Assembly (NCBI GenBank): GCA_030054145.1
Contig: JASGCK010000002.1
Span: 76,031-140,030 of the forward strand
Length of the DNA: 64,000 bases
Reading direction: 5' to 3'
Source: Cytophagales bacterium
GTDB taxonomy: Bacteria > Pseudomonadota > Gammaproteobacteria > Burkholderiales > Burkholderiaceae_C
Part shown: positions 38,301 to 47,840 of the stretch, in pieces
How the letters are laid out: each line of letters begins with the position of its first letter
Numbering within the stretch: the stretch's first letter is position 1
Translations under genes and position numbers: made by a program
Notes under the pieces: model-generated
Told to the model about the DNA's origin: nothing
Databases searched by the model: none
Seen by the model: only the letters and a program-made list of their open reading frames with translations

Positions 38301-41300
38301 CCAAACTCATGCGTGCTCTGCGCAAGCTCTTGGATGCGGGGCATTCGCTGGTCATCATTGAGCACAACTTGGATGTGATTCGCGCCTCCGATTGGTTGAT
38401 TGATTTAGGACCCGAAGGCGGCGACGCAGGCGGCGAGGTTGTTGCCGTTGGCACGCCCGATGATTTAAAGCAGCACGCCACAAGCCATACAGGACGGGCT
38501 TTGCGCGAGTATGAGGGGGCAACTGCTGTCAGCGAGCGACATGGCGGGCTGTCTCCACTGATGTCCCCAATCACATCCCCAATGACATCCCCAATGCCGC
38601 AGACCAGCCAAGCGCGGGAGCGTCGATTGAATTCAATTCAAATCAAAGGCGCACGCGAAAACAATCTCAAAAATATCTCGGTCAACATTCCGCACGGTCA
38701 GTTCAACGTCATTACGGGGGTGAGCGGTTCTGGTAAATCGACGCTGGCGTTTGACATCTTGTTTAACGAAGGTCAGCGCCGTTATTTAGAGTCGCTCAAC
38801 GCCTATGCACGCGCCATCGTGCAGCCCGCAGGTCGCCCCGAAGTGGATGCGGTCTATGGCCTTGCGCCGACTGTCGCCATTGAGCAGCGGCTCTCGCGCG
38901 GGGGGCGCAAAAGCACGGTGGGCACGGCGACCGAGATATGGCACTTTCTGCGCCTGCTCTACGTCAAGCTGGGCGTGCAGCATTGCATTGCCGACGATGC
39001 AGCGGTGCTTCCGCAAACGCCCGATGCTATTTGTGCGCACATCTTGCGCGATTTCAAAGGTCAGCACATCGGGCTCTTAGCGCCACTTGTGATCAATCGC
39101 AAAGGCGTTTACACAGAGCAAGCGCAGTGGGCGCGGCTACGTGGACACACGCATTTGCGCGTGGATGGCAAGTTTGTACCAACCCAGCCCTTTCCTCCAT
39201 TAGACCGTTTTAAAGAGCACACCATCGAGCTGCCCGTTGCCGATATCCACGTGAATGCTGCCAACGAAAAAGCGCTGCGAGCCGCGCTGGCTATGGCTTT
39301 GGAGTATGGCAAAGGTGTTGTTCATGTGCTCTCGCCGTTGGATGGCTTAAGCGACATGATGCGAAATGCCGCCCGCTCTGAGCCTCTCGCAGCCTTCGCT
39401 GCCAACCAGCCCTTTGACAGGCTTGGGGCGAGCGCGGCTGCGTTCAATCCCAAAGTCTCGGTGTTTTCCACACGCAGAGCCTGCCCTGTTTGCAGCACGT
39501 CGTACAACGAGCTGGACCCACGCCTCTTTAGTTACAACAGCAAACACGGTTGGTGTACCGACTGCGTGGGCACGGGCGTGGCGCTCTCGAAGGCGCAGCG
39601 TCAGTTGTTAGACGATTCTGTCCGAGACGACAACACCGCAGGCCGCGAACAAAGCTTTGAAGAGGTCGCCGTGGACGATGTGAGCGATCAAGCCTGCGCC
39701 AGTTGCGCGGGGACGCGCCTCAATTTACTGGCACGCGCTGTGCGTTTTGCGGATACACCCATTACCAGCGTGGCCGCGCTGCCCATTGTGGCGATTCGCG
39801 CATGGATCCAAACGTTAACGCTCCAAGGACGCGACGCAGACATCGCCCGCGACTTGATTCCTGAGATTGAAGGTCGCCTCGCATTTTTAGAACAAGTGGG
39901 ATTGGGCTACCTCACGCTGGATCGCGGCGCACCCACGCTATCGGGCGGAGAAGCCCAGCGCATAAGGCTTGCCGCGCAGCTAGGTAGCAATCTGCAAGGC
40001 GTTTGCTACGTGCTGGACGAGCCCACGATTGGTCTGCACGCACGTGATAACGCGATTTTGCTAAAAGCACTTAAAAACCTCACCAGCAAAGGCAATACGC
40101 TCGTTGTCGTCGAGCACGATGCAGACACCATCCGCGCAGCCGATCACATCATCGACATGGGGCCCTCCGCTGGCAAACGCGGCGGGCGTTTGGTGGCAGA
40201 AGGCTCCATAGCCGATGTGCAAGCGGTGGCCGAATCGCAAACGGGGCAGTATTTGGGCGCGGCACTCAAACAGCCCCGCCACCAGCGAAGAGACGTAGCG
40301 ATTGTCGGGGCTGAGCTTCATGTGAAGCCCAGCGGAAATGTAGGATCGGCTCCCACAATCGCGGCAATATCGATACGCAGCGCCAATCTACACAACCTAC
40401 AAAACGTCAGCGTGGATATCCCGCTGGGCAAGCTGGTCGCCATCACGGGCGTTAGCGGATCAGGCAAATCGACACTCGCACGCGAAGTTTTGTTCCCACA
40501 GGTTCAAAAAGAATTAGGGTCTGTCCCCAATTATTTCATCCAACGTATTTTGGAAGTTGACCAAACGCCCATTGGCAAAACGCCGCGCTCTTGCCCTGCC
40601 ACTTACGTTGGTTTTTGGGATTTGATTCGCAAGCTGTTTGCTGATACGTTGGAAGCCAAAGCACGCGGCTACTTGGCTGCCAGATTCAGCTTCAACACGG
40701 GACCTGGACGCTGCACGGGCTGCGAAGGGCAAGGCATGAAAACCATTGCCATGAGCTTTTTGCCCGACGTGAAGGTGCTGTGTGAAGTTTGCCAAGGCGC
40801 ACGCTTTAACCCCGAAACCTTAGCCGTTCGCTGGCGCGGTAAATCCATTGGCGATGTGCTGCAAATGGAAGTAGACGAAGCCGTGCCCTTCTTTAGCGCC
40901 ATGCCAGCGGTGGCGCACCCGCTGCAATTGCTCAAAGATGTGGGGCTGGGCTACCTCACGCTGGGTCAGCCTTCGCCAACGTTATCTGGCGGCGAAGCGC
41001 AGCGCCTAAAGCTGGTCACCGAGCTATCCAAGGTGCGCGACGACATTGCCAAACGCGGACAAAAAACGCCACTCACGCTCTACGTACTAGACGAACCCAC
41101 AGTCGGCCTGCACATGGCGGACGTAGAAAAACTGATTCGCGTGCTACACAGGTTAGTGGACGCAGGCCACAGCGTCGTGGTGATTGAGCACGACCTAGAC
41201 GTGATTGCCCAAGCCGATTGGGTCATCGACATGGGCCCCGAAGGCGGCAAAGACGGCGGACGTGTCGTATGCGCAGGCACGCCAGAGGCCGTGGTGGCGA

Positions 41301-41347
41301 GTGGCTCGCATACGGGGCGGGCGCTGGCTGGGTCGCTTAATCGGTAA
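35345..41347 (+). CDS. uvrA: Tandem-fused excinuclease ABC subunit A (2000 residues)
   Basis: DNA damage sensor of nucleotide excision repair, here two complete UvrA units in one chain (about 1-1085 and 1098-2000). Four Walker A motifs (GVSGSGKS at about 29, 719, 1122, 1698), four LSGGE signatures and four DEP Walker B motifs are all intact. Zinc modules also survive in both halves ([16 protein letters not shown] and [16 protein letters not shown]). Fused UvrAs are known in Burkholderiales. Unusually, the linkers between modules carry several different in-frame repeat tracts, listed separately. It starts within the amiC stop (ATGA). Confidence 0.93.
35771..35810. repeat. Double G5/C5 hairpin tract in uvrA
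   Basis: Contains the hairpin GGGGGCTGTCCCCC followed by CCCCCATAACGGGGG, with an AATT flank like the GGGGACAG repeat. It encodes [11 protein letters not shown], in frame within the first uvrA module. Confidence 0.75.
36053..36117 (+). repeat. Hexamer-based tandem repeat in uvrA (Asp-Thr-His rich)
   Basis: Repeated ACCGACGCC/ACCCATACC units encode alternating Thr-Asp with Asn, His or Ala ([16 protein letters not shown]). Not part of the normal UvrA sequence. Confidence 0.85.
36796..36929 (+). repeat. 45-bp REP-containing unit, three tandem copies in uvrA
   Basis: Copies start at 36796, 36841 and 36886, each opening CGTTCACCCTGAGCCTGTCG. They encode three 15-residue units ([30 protein letters not shown], and a shortened third). 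The palindromic core is the same family as in topB and the type IIG gene. Confidence 0.92.
37968..37990 (+). repeat. Degenerate REP-like half unit in uvrA
   Basis: GGCTTCGACCAGCTCAGCCC resembles the inverted form of the CCTTCGACAAGCTCAGG core. It lies in an extra linker (about residues 870-890) between the zinc module and the [13 protein letters not shown] segment. Confidence 0.5.
38547..38597 (+). repeat. 12-bp tandem repeat at the uvrA unit junction
   Basis: Imperfect copies of ACATCCCCAATG follow GGGCTGTCTCCACTG, which is akin to the G5/C5 element. They encode a Ser-Pro-Met linker ([17 protein letters not shown]) joining the two UvrA halves. Confidence 0.85.
40298..40363. repeat. 66-bp palindromic REP-like element in uvrA
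   Basis: Starts GCGATTGT and ends ACAATCGC. About 14 of the outer 19 positions pair, with an inner TTC/GAA hairpin. Its right arm (TAGGATCGGCTCCCACAATC) resembles REP sequences of other proteobacteria. Exactly 22 codons long, in frame, between the third and fourth ATPase modules. Confidence 0.8.
40516..40536. repeat. GGGGACAG-type short repeat (copy 2, inverted)
   Basis: The core AGGGTCTGTCCCCAAT is the reverse complement of the element at 15170-15190 with one difference. It encodes LGSVPNYF within the fourth uvrA module. Confidence 0.78.
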
Positions 41348-41411
41348 AAAATATAGGTTTAAAATCGTTTTTTGCAAAAAATATGCAAATTTAAAGGCGA
41401 AAAGAAAAAAT

Positions 41412-42662
41412 ATGCTTATCGAATTTTCAGTTACCAATTTTCGATCTATCCATGAGCGGCAAACTTTCAGCATGGCTGCGTCTAGCGACAAAGCCTTGCT
41501 GGACAACACGTTTGACAGTGGGCTGTCCAAAGCAATGCCAGCATTACTGCGCTCCACCGTGCTCTATGGCCCTAATGCAGCAGGCAAAAGCACGTTTATC
41601 CAAGCGTTGGCATTTTTAAAGGCCTTGGTTCTGCAATCGCATCGCAGCCAAGCTGGCGAAACCATTGAAGTCACACCGTTCAAACTATCGGCGCAATCGC
41701 GTGCGGCAGATAGCGAGTTTGAAGTTCACTTTATTGAGCAAGGGATTCGGTATGAATATGGCGTTGCCTGCAATGCAGTACGCATTACCGAAGAGTGGTT
41801 GTATGCCTATCCAATTGGCCGCAGGCAGACGTGGTTTGAGCGTGCTGTTGATAGCAAAACAGGGCTAGACATCTACGAATTTGGCGATAGCTTAGAAGGC
41901 GGCAAAAAACGAGTCGATTGGTCTCATGAAACGCTGGGTAATACGCTGTATCTATCGAAGGCCACGCAAAATAATCACGCGCGATTGTTAAAAGTGTTTG
42001 CTTGGTTCAGAGACAAATTACGCATCGTGACGGGTAAATTTACAACCACCGATACCGTTTCGACCTGCGCTACTGAAGCAGGTCGTCAAAGCGTTGTTCA
42101 ATTCTTACAAGATACAGATTTGAGCATTGCAGATATTCGGCTTGAGCAGGTCGGACCTATTGATATGCTATCGATCGTGCGACAGGGAATTATTCCTAAA
42201 CAGCTCCCCCAAAAGAATACCGATGTTAAATTTCTACACACCGCGCAAGATTCATCTGACTTGATCGAGCTAAGCGCTAGCGAAGAGTCCGACGGCACAC
42301 GTGCCCTCTTCGCTTTTGCAGGTCCGTGGCTTGATGTGACTGAAAACGAACGCATCTTGATCGTGGATGAACTCGATACCAGTTTGCATCCGATGTTGGT
42401 TCACTTTTTGGTCAAGCGTTTGCACCAAGTCAAAACCAAGGTGCAGCTGATTTTTACGACGCACGATACCTCGCTCTTGAGTCAAAAAATCTTGCGGCGA
42501 GATCAAATTTGGTTTGTTGAAAAAGAAAAAACGCAATCCACCAAGATGTACCCACTGTCCGATTTCAGCCCCCGCGAAAACGAGTCGATTGAGCGTGGTT
42601 ATTTGAGTGGTCGTTACGGCGGCATTCCGTTTTTAAAAGAACTCGATTTCTATGGGAAGTGA
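41412..42662 (+). CDS. RloA-like AAA15 family ATPase
   Basis: A 416-residue ATPase of the AAA_15/21 (OLD-related) type. It begins MLIEFSVTNFRSIHERQTFS, with Walker A LYGPNAAGKSTFIQALA, the signature SDGTRALFAFAGP, Walker B RILIVDELDTSLHP and the sensor His in QLIFTTHDTSLLS. RloA proteins act in anti-phage and restriction-linked loci with RloB. The start is at ATG 41412; the open frame upstream runs into uvrA. Its last bases overlap the RloB-like gene by 11. Confidence 0.85.
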   Translation: MLIEFSVTNFRSIHERQTFSMAASSDKALLDNTFDSGLSKAMPALLRSTVLYGPNAAGKSTFIQALAFLKALVLQSHRSQAGETIEVTPFKLSAQSRAADSEFEVHFIEQGIRYEYGVACNAVRITEEWLYAYPIGRRQTWFERAVDSKTGLDIYEFGDSLEGGKKRVDWSHETLGNTLYLSKATQNNHARLLKVFAWFRDKLRIVTGKFTTTDTVSTCATEAGRQSVVQFLQDTDLSIADIRLEQVGPIDMLSIVRQGIIPKQLPQKNTDVKFLHTAQDSSDLIELSASEESDGTRALFAFAGPWLDVTENERILIVDELDTSLHPMLVHFLVKRLHQVKTKVQLIFTTHDTSLLSQKILRRDQIWFVEKEKTQSTKMYPLSDFSPRENESIERGYLSGRYGGIPFLKELDFYGK

Positions 42663-43140
42663 CAATATTTTTCATAAGCGCAAAGAGCGATTGGTCGCCG
42701 ACTTCAAACGACGCGGCCATACGCGGCAAAGCAATAAACGCTACCTCATCGTTTGTGAGGGCACTAAGCTAGACCAAATTTACACACTGGGAAAACCCTT
42801 TTTTGCGATCACATCCACACCCAGTTTTGAGTTTTGGTTGCTGCTGCACTTCGCCTATACGGATGCGCCATTCCACAAAGCGGGGAAGAAGTCAGTCGGG
42901 CAGCAGGTCATCGCACAATTAAAGCAACAACCCCAATTCAAACACTACGATAAAGGCGCAACGAACACATTTGCTCTGCTTGCATCGAAGCTAGCCGACG
43001 CAAAAGCCAATGCTAAAAAATTACGCGAAAATGCAGATCCCCCCAGCGCATCGCAGGCTAATCCTTGGACTAATGTGGATCAATTGGTAAACGCTTTAAC
43101 CGACAATGACTTCGACTTATTCGAAGCCGACCATGCCTAG
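42652..43140 (+). CDS. RloB-like protein with internal in-frame deletion
   Basis: The N-terminus MGSDNIFHKRKERLVADFKR followed by YLIVCEGTK is typical of RloB. The C-terminal half (TSTPSFEFWLLLHFAYTDAP and onward) is also typical. Between VCEGTK and LDQIYTLGKPFFAI, about 70-90 residues are missing, including the V-F-D-x-D segment of the TOPRIM-like active site. The protein is 162 residues, well short of full-length relatives. The frame is intact, but the catalytic core is absent, so it is probably dead. It overlaps the type IIG gene by eight bases. Confidence 0.75.
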   Translation: MGSDNIFHKRKERLVADFKRRGHTRQSNKRYLIVCEGTKLDQIYTLGKPFFAITSTPSFEFWLLLHFAYTDAPFHKAGKKSVGQQVIAQLKQQPQFKHYDKGATNTFALLASKLADAKANAKKLRENADPPSASQANPWTNVDQLVNALTDNDFDLFEADHA

Positions 43141-46100
43141 AGACCGCCTCACCCAACCCCTCTTCAATCCAAAGCTAGTCCGCAGTCGCTTCGCTGCGCC
43201 AGCGACTGTGGATGGACAGATTCCGCCTGAGCACAAAGCCATCATCACGCAGTGGGCGCAGGACTTAAAGGGCAGCTTGGCTAAGGAGTCGGAAGTCTCG
43301 GTTCGGCCGATTTTTTTGCAGCGGTTTTTTGAGTCCATCTTGGGCTACACGCCTATTGGCTCAGGCGCAGCATGGACATTGCACCACGAGCAGCAAGCCC
43401 AAGGCGGCAGCGTGGATGCGGCGCTTGGGGTGTTTACGCAAGATCACAAACAAACGCTGGCAGCGTTTGAACTGAAAGGCCCCAAGACAACCAACTTAGA
43501 CGCGCTGATGCCTGGCCGCCACAAAAGCCCTGTGCAGCAGGCTTGGGATTACGCCAACGATTTGCCAGGCAGTCAATTTATTTTGGTTAGCAATTGCAAC
43601 GAAATCAGACTCTACGCCCACGGCTGGGGACGTGCGGTGTATGAGTCGTGGCACGTGGCGGACTTGCTAGAGCCTGCCAACTACGCCAGTTTTGTCGGGC
43701 TACTCGGCGCCGAGCGCCTGACCAGCGGCGCCAGCAAAGCGCTGCTGGCACAGAGCGTGCAAATAGAGAAAGAGATTACGCAAAAACTCTACTTGGACTA
43801 CAAGCAACTGCGCAGCGATCTGATTGTGGGACTCGCGCATTTGAATCCCGCGATCACGTTTACAGAGCTCGTGCGGCTGGCGCAAAAGCTAATTGACCGC
43901 TTGCTGTTTATGGCGTTTGCGCAAAGCCGTGGGCTACTGCCTCGCGCGGGTGAACTGGGTTCGATTGAGCACGCCGCCAGCCACACAGATGGCTACAACC
44001 CGCAGCCGCGTTGGATCAATTTTTTGGCGCTGTTTCGGGCGGTTGACGCGGGCAACCCTTTCCTCAAAATTCCACCCTACAACGGCGGCTTATTCGCACC
44101 CGACGCGGCGCTAGATGGCTTGGTGGTGAGCGACAAACTGGTCGCAAACTTCACCCAACTCTCGGGCTACGACTACGAAGCAGAGGTCAGTGTCACGGTG
44201 CTGGGACGGATTTTTGAGCAAAGCATTGCCGACCTTGAAAAAATTGCTGAGCACGACGATATTGAGCAGTTCAAGCTATCGGCGGATAGCGCCCGCATGG
44301 TTGGCGGGAAATCATCGGTGAGCGGCAAGCGTAAGCGCGAAGGCGTGGTCTACACACCCGATCACATCACGCGCTTTATTGTTGAGCAGACACTCACGCC
44401 AACTATTTTGGATCGATTTAACGAGTGTTTGGCGGCTTACCAAGATCAGCCAAATGGCTCAGAAGCCACATCCCCCGTGGCTTGGCGCGGGGCGAGCAAA
44501 GAAGAAATGAAATTTGCCCCGCCCAGCGTTTTGCCTGAAAACGTGACCGAATATCATTTTTGGCAGGCGTGGCAAGCGGCCTTATCCCAGTTGCGCGTCT
44601 GCGATCCAGCCTGCGGTTCGGGCGCGTTTTTAGTGGCTAGTTTTGATGTGTTCAAAGAGGCCTATACCCAAGTCCATTTGCGACTGCGCGAACTAGCGCC
44701 GCAGGAGCTACTCACAATTGATATCAGCCACCAAATTTTGGAGTGCAACCTGTTCGGGGTGGACATCAACCCCGAGAGTATCGAGATCACCAAGCTCTCG
44801 CTGTGGCTAAAAACGGCGGAGCGAGGACGCAAGCTGGCGGGCTTGGAGGCTAACTTTTACCAAGGCAATAGCCTGGTCTCGGATACAGCCGTTGACTCGC
44901 AAGCCTATGACTGGCGTGCTCTAGGGCAATTTGACTGCGTGGTGGGCAACCCGCCCTACGTGCGGCAAGAGCTGTTTAGCAACCTCAAACCTTACCTAGA
45001 AGCGCAGTACAAAACCTACCACGGCGCGGCCGATTTGTTTGCCTACTTCTACGAACTGGGTTTGAATTTGCTCCATGTGGGCGGACGCTTGGGCTTTATA
45101 TCGAGCAGCAGCTTTTTTAAATCCAGCAGCGGCGAGCCGCTACGCCGCTTGCTGCGCACGCAAAGTCAAATCGAAGTGCTGGTGGACTTTGGCGATTGGC
45201 AAGTGTTCGAGGGCGTGACAACCTATCCCGCCGTGCTGGTGACACGCCAAATTGCCGCTGACGAAAAACCCAATATCGACGTGCCCGTGCGCTATTTGCA
45301 ACTCACCGAGAAGCTAGGAGCGGATATGCCTGAGCTGAAGGACTACTTTGCCGAGCACGCACAAAACTTGGCGCTTGGGCAATTGGGCGGTGACGAATTG
45401 GTAGAAGACGAGAGCCTCGCAGTGCCCGAATGGCAACTAGAGGACGAGACAGCATCGAAGCTCAGAGCCAAGCTGGTGGCGGGGCACAAGACGTTGAAGG
45501 AAACGCTGGGTTCACCGCTCTATGGCGTGAAAACGGGATTAAACGAAGCATTCGTCATTGACCGAGCCACGCGGGACAAGATCGTCTATGCGGACATCAC
45601 TTGCGAGCCGCTCTTAAAACCATTCTTGCGTGGCGATGACATTGAGCGCTGGCGTATTGAAAGCCAAGACTTGTGGCTCATCTTGCTGCCCAAGGGCTGG
45701 ACGTTCACGCAAATCGACTCCGTTCAAGCAGCACCCGTTCGTCCTGAGCCTGTCGAAGGACTGCCATCCGAACAAGTCGCTTGGCAGTGGCTGCAAAAGA
45801 AGCACCCCTCGCTAGCCGCATGGCTAGAACCCTTTGCGGACGCGGCTCGCAAACGAACCGACCAAGGCGATTATTGGTGGGAACTAAGGGCTTGCGCGTA
45901 CTACGACAAGTTTGAAACTCCAAAAATTTTGTACCCCGATATTGCGCAAGGTGGAAAATTTTTCTTTGACGAAGGCGGTAGTTTTTTTGGCAACACCGCA
46001 TACTTCATTCCCAATCAAGATCTCCATTGCGTAGCGCTACTCAATTCAAAAGTTTTATGGTTTTACATGCAAGGTATTTGCGAGGCACTACGTGGCGGGC

Positions 46101-46582
46101 AATGGCGCTTGCGGATGTTCACCCAGCACATCGAAACACTCCCTATCCCAGAGGCCAATCCCGCCGTGGCTTCCGAGCTTGCCTTGCTGGCAAGCGCCGT
46201 GCAGCAAGCCGCGCGGGATAGGCTGCAATTGCAGCGCTCGTTTGCGCACCGCGTACTGGATTTAACGCCTAGTTTGAAGAGTGCCAAAGCGGGCGCAGCC
46301 AAGCTCAAACCTACGCAGCTCACACTGAGCGAAAAACTCAAAAACTGGTGGCAGCTAGAGAATTTCCGCGCCTTTAGCGACGAGATCAAACACCGCTTCA
46401 AGCAAGACATTCCGTTTGCCGACCGCACGGCGTGGGAGACGCTTTTTACCGAGCAGCGCCAGCAAGTGCTCACGCTAGATGCGCAAATTGCCACTTTGGA
46501 GCGCTCTATCAATACGCTGGTTTATGCGCTGTTTGATTTATCCGAGAGTGAGATTCGGATCATTGAGGCGGCGGTCAGTTAG
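43133..46582 (+). CDS. Type IIG-like restriction-methyltransferase fusion
   Basis: A 1149-residue single-chain restriction-modification protein. An N-terminal nuclease-like part (about 60-130) has GGSVDAALGVF and TLAAFELKG, fitting a PD-(D/E)xK active site. A helical connector follows. The N6-adenine methyltransferase has motif I VCDPACGSGAFLVASF (about 488) and motif IV CVVGNPPYVRQELF (about 602). A C-terminal target-recognition region includes YGVKTGLNEAFVIDRATRDK. A REP-like unit (45736-45760) is inserted in frame there. The start at 43133 lies within the RloB end. The recognition site is unknown. Confidence 0.85.
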   Translation: MPRDRLTQPLFNPKLVRSRFAAPATVDGQIPPEHKAIITQWAQDLKGSLAKESEVSVRPIFLQRFFESILGYTPIGSGAAWTLHHEQQAQGGSVDAALGVFTQDHKQTLAAFELKGPKTTNLDALMPGRHKSPVQQAWDYANDLPGSQFILVSNCNEIRLYAHGWGRAVYESWHVADLLEPANYASFVGLLGAERLTSGASKALLAQSVQIEKEITQKLYLDYKQLRSDLIVGLAHLNPAITFTELVRLAQKLIDRLLFMAFAQSRGLLPRAGELGSIEHAASHTDGYNPQPRWINFLALFRAVDAGNPFLKIPPYNGGLFAPDAALDGLVVSDKLVANFTQLSGYDYEAEVSVTVLGRIFEQSIADLEKIAEHDDIEQFKLSADSARMVGGKSSVSGKRKREGVVYTPDHITRFIVEQTLTPTILDRFNECLAAYQDQPNGSEATSPVAWRGASKEEMKFAPPSVLPENVTEYHFWQAWQAALSQLRVCDPACGSGAFLVASFDVFKEAYTQVHLRLRELAPQELLTIDISHQILECNLFGVDINPESIEITKLSLWLKTAERGRKLAGLEANFYQGNSLVSDTAVDSQAYDWRALGQFDCVVGNPPYVRQELFSNLKPYLEAQYKTYHGAADLFAYFYELGLNLLHVGGRLGFISSSSFFKSSSGEPLRRLLRTQSQIEVLVDFGDWQVFEGVTTYPAVLVTRQIAADEKPNIDVPVRYLQLTEKLGADMPELKDYFAEHAQNLALGQLGGDELVEDESLAVPEWQLEDETASKLRAKLVAGHKTLKETLGSPLYGVKTGLNEAFVIDRATRDKIVYADITCEPLLKPFLRGDDIERWRIESQDLWLILLPKGWTFTQIDSVQAAPVRPEPVEGLPSEQVAWQWLQKKHPSLAAWLEPFADAARKRTDQGDYWWELRACAYYDKFETPKILYPDIAQGGKFFFDEGGSFFGNTAYFIPNQDLHCVALLNSKVLWFYMQGICEALRGGQWRLRMFTQHIETLPIPEANPAVASELALLASAVQQAARDRLQLQRSFAHRVLDLTPSLKSAKAGAAKLKPTQLTLSEKLKNWWQLENFRAFSDEIKHRFKQDIPFADRTAWETLFTEQRQQVLTLDAQIATLERSINTLVYALFDLSESEIRIIEAAVS
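45736..45760 (+). repeat. REP-like unit inside the type IIG gene
   Basis: CGTTCGTCCTGAGCCTGTCG then AAGGA, the same palindromic core as in uvrA and topB. It encodes the recurring VRPEPVEG motif inside the target-recognition region, frame preserved. Confidence 0.88.
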
Positions 46583-46600
46583 CTCACGCAACCAAAACGC

Positions 46601-47794
46601 TTAAGCCTTCAACCACTTCTCAGTCAATTGCACCCAATAGCTGGCACCCAGCGGGATGAGTTCATCGTTGAAGTCGTAGCTGGGGTTGTGCAGCATACAG
46701 GGGCCTGCACCGTGTCCAATGGCGCGGTGATCGCCCTCGCCGTTGGCAATAAACACATACGCGCCAGGTTTCTTTAGCAGCATATAAGAGAAGTCTTCCG
46801 CGCCCATTGTTGGCTCTTGGGGCACTACGTTATCGGCTCCGACCATGCTCTCCATCACACTGCGGCAAAAGTTGGCTTCGTGCTCGGAGTTGATGGTGGG
46901 TGGATAGTTGCGATCAAACTCAAAGTCGCACGTTGCGCCATACGCGGCGGCAATGTTGCTGGCGACTTCACGCATTCGTCGCTCAATCATGTCCAGCACT
47001 TCTAGCGTGAAGGTGCGCACCGTGCCTTGCAACTCGCAGCTATCAGGAATGACGTTGGTGGCGCTGCCCGCGTGAATCATGGTGACGCTAATCACACCTG
47101 GGTCGATGGGCTTTTTGTTGCGCGACACAATGGTTTGAAACGCAGTCACCATGGCTGCTGCCACGGGCACGGGATCAATGCTTTCATGAGGCAGTGCGGC
47201 GTGTGAGCCCTTGCCTTTGATGGTGATTTTGAATTCGTTCGACGATGCCATCACAGGGCCGCCGCTCACCGCAAAGGTGCCGACTTTACCGCCAGGCCAG
47301 TTGTGCATGCCAAAAACGGCTTCGACTGGAAATTGTTGAAAGAGTCCGTCTTGAATCATCTCGCGTGCGCCGCCGCCGCCCTCTTCAGCGGGTTGAAAAA
47401 TCGTGTAGACCGTGCCATCAAAATTGCGCGTTGCCGCGAGGTGCTGCGCCGCCCCTAGCAGCATGGCGGTGTGCCCGTCGTGACCACAGGCGTGCATCTT
47501 GCCTGCGTGCTTAGAGGCGTGCGCGAAGGTGTTGAACTCTTGCATGGGCAGCGCATCCATATCGGCCCTCAGGCCAATGGCTTTGCCGCTGGTATTCGTC
47601 TTGCCTTGGATGATGCCAACGACCCCTGTTTTCCCCATGCCGCGGTGTATCGGGATGCCCCACTCGGTTAATTTGGCGGCAACAATGTCCGCTGTCCGCA
47701 TCTCTTCAAAACACAGCTCTGGGTGAGCGTGAATATCGCGGCGGATCGCGGCGATGGTTGGTGTTTGGGCTGCAATAGCGTCGATGATTTTCAT
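46601..47794 (-). CDS. M20-family amidohydrolase (hippurate/N-acyl amino acid hydrolase type)
   Basis: A 397-residue metallopeptidase-fold hydrolase. Metal-binding signatures are KMHACGHDGHTAMLLGA, FQPAEEGGGGAREMI (catalytic Glu-Glu) and PTMGAEDFSYMLLKKPGA. Such enzymes cleave N-acyl amino acids or related amides. The exact substrate is not evident. Standalone gene, normal length. Confidence 0.9.
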   Translation of the reverse strand: MKIIDAIAAQTPTIAAIRRDIHAHPELCFEEMRTADIVAAKLTEWGIPIHRGMGKTGVVGIIQGKTNTSGKAIGLRADMDALPMQEFNTFAHASKHAGKMHACGHDGHTAMLLGAAQHLAATRNFDGTVYTIFQPAEEGGGGAREMIQDGLFQQFPVEAVFGMHNWPGGKVGTFAVSGGPVMASSNEFKITIKGKGSHAALPHESIDPVPVAAAMVTAFQTIVSRNKKPIDPGVISVTMIHAGSATNVIPDSCELQGTVRTFTLEVLDMIERRMREVASNIAAAYGATCDFEFDRNYPPTINSEHEANFCRSVMESMVGADNVVPQEPTMGAEDFSYMLLKKPGAYVFIANGEGDHRAIGHGAGPCMLHNPSYDFNDELIPLGASYWVQLTEKWLKA

Positions 47795-47840
47795 AATGTG
47801 TATCTCCTATTCACAACATTTTGCCTGATCTGGCTCTCTA

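Noticed and set aside
43106-43132. Upstream start for the type IIG gene
   Set aside because: It would overlap the RloB-like gene by 35 bases with no ribosome site; ATG 43133 gives a normal short overlap.
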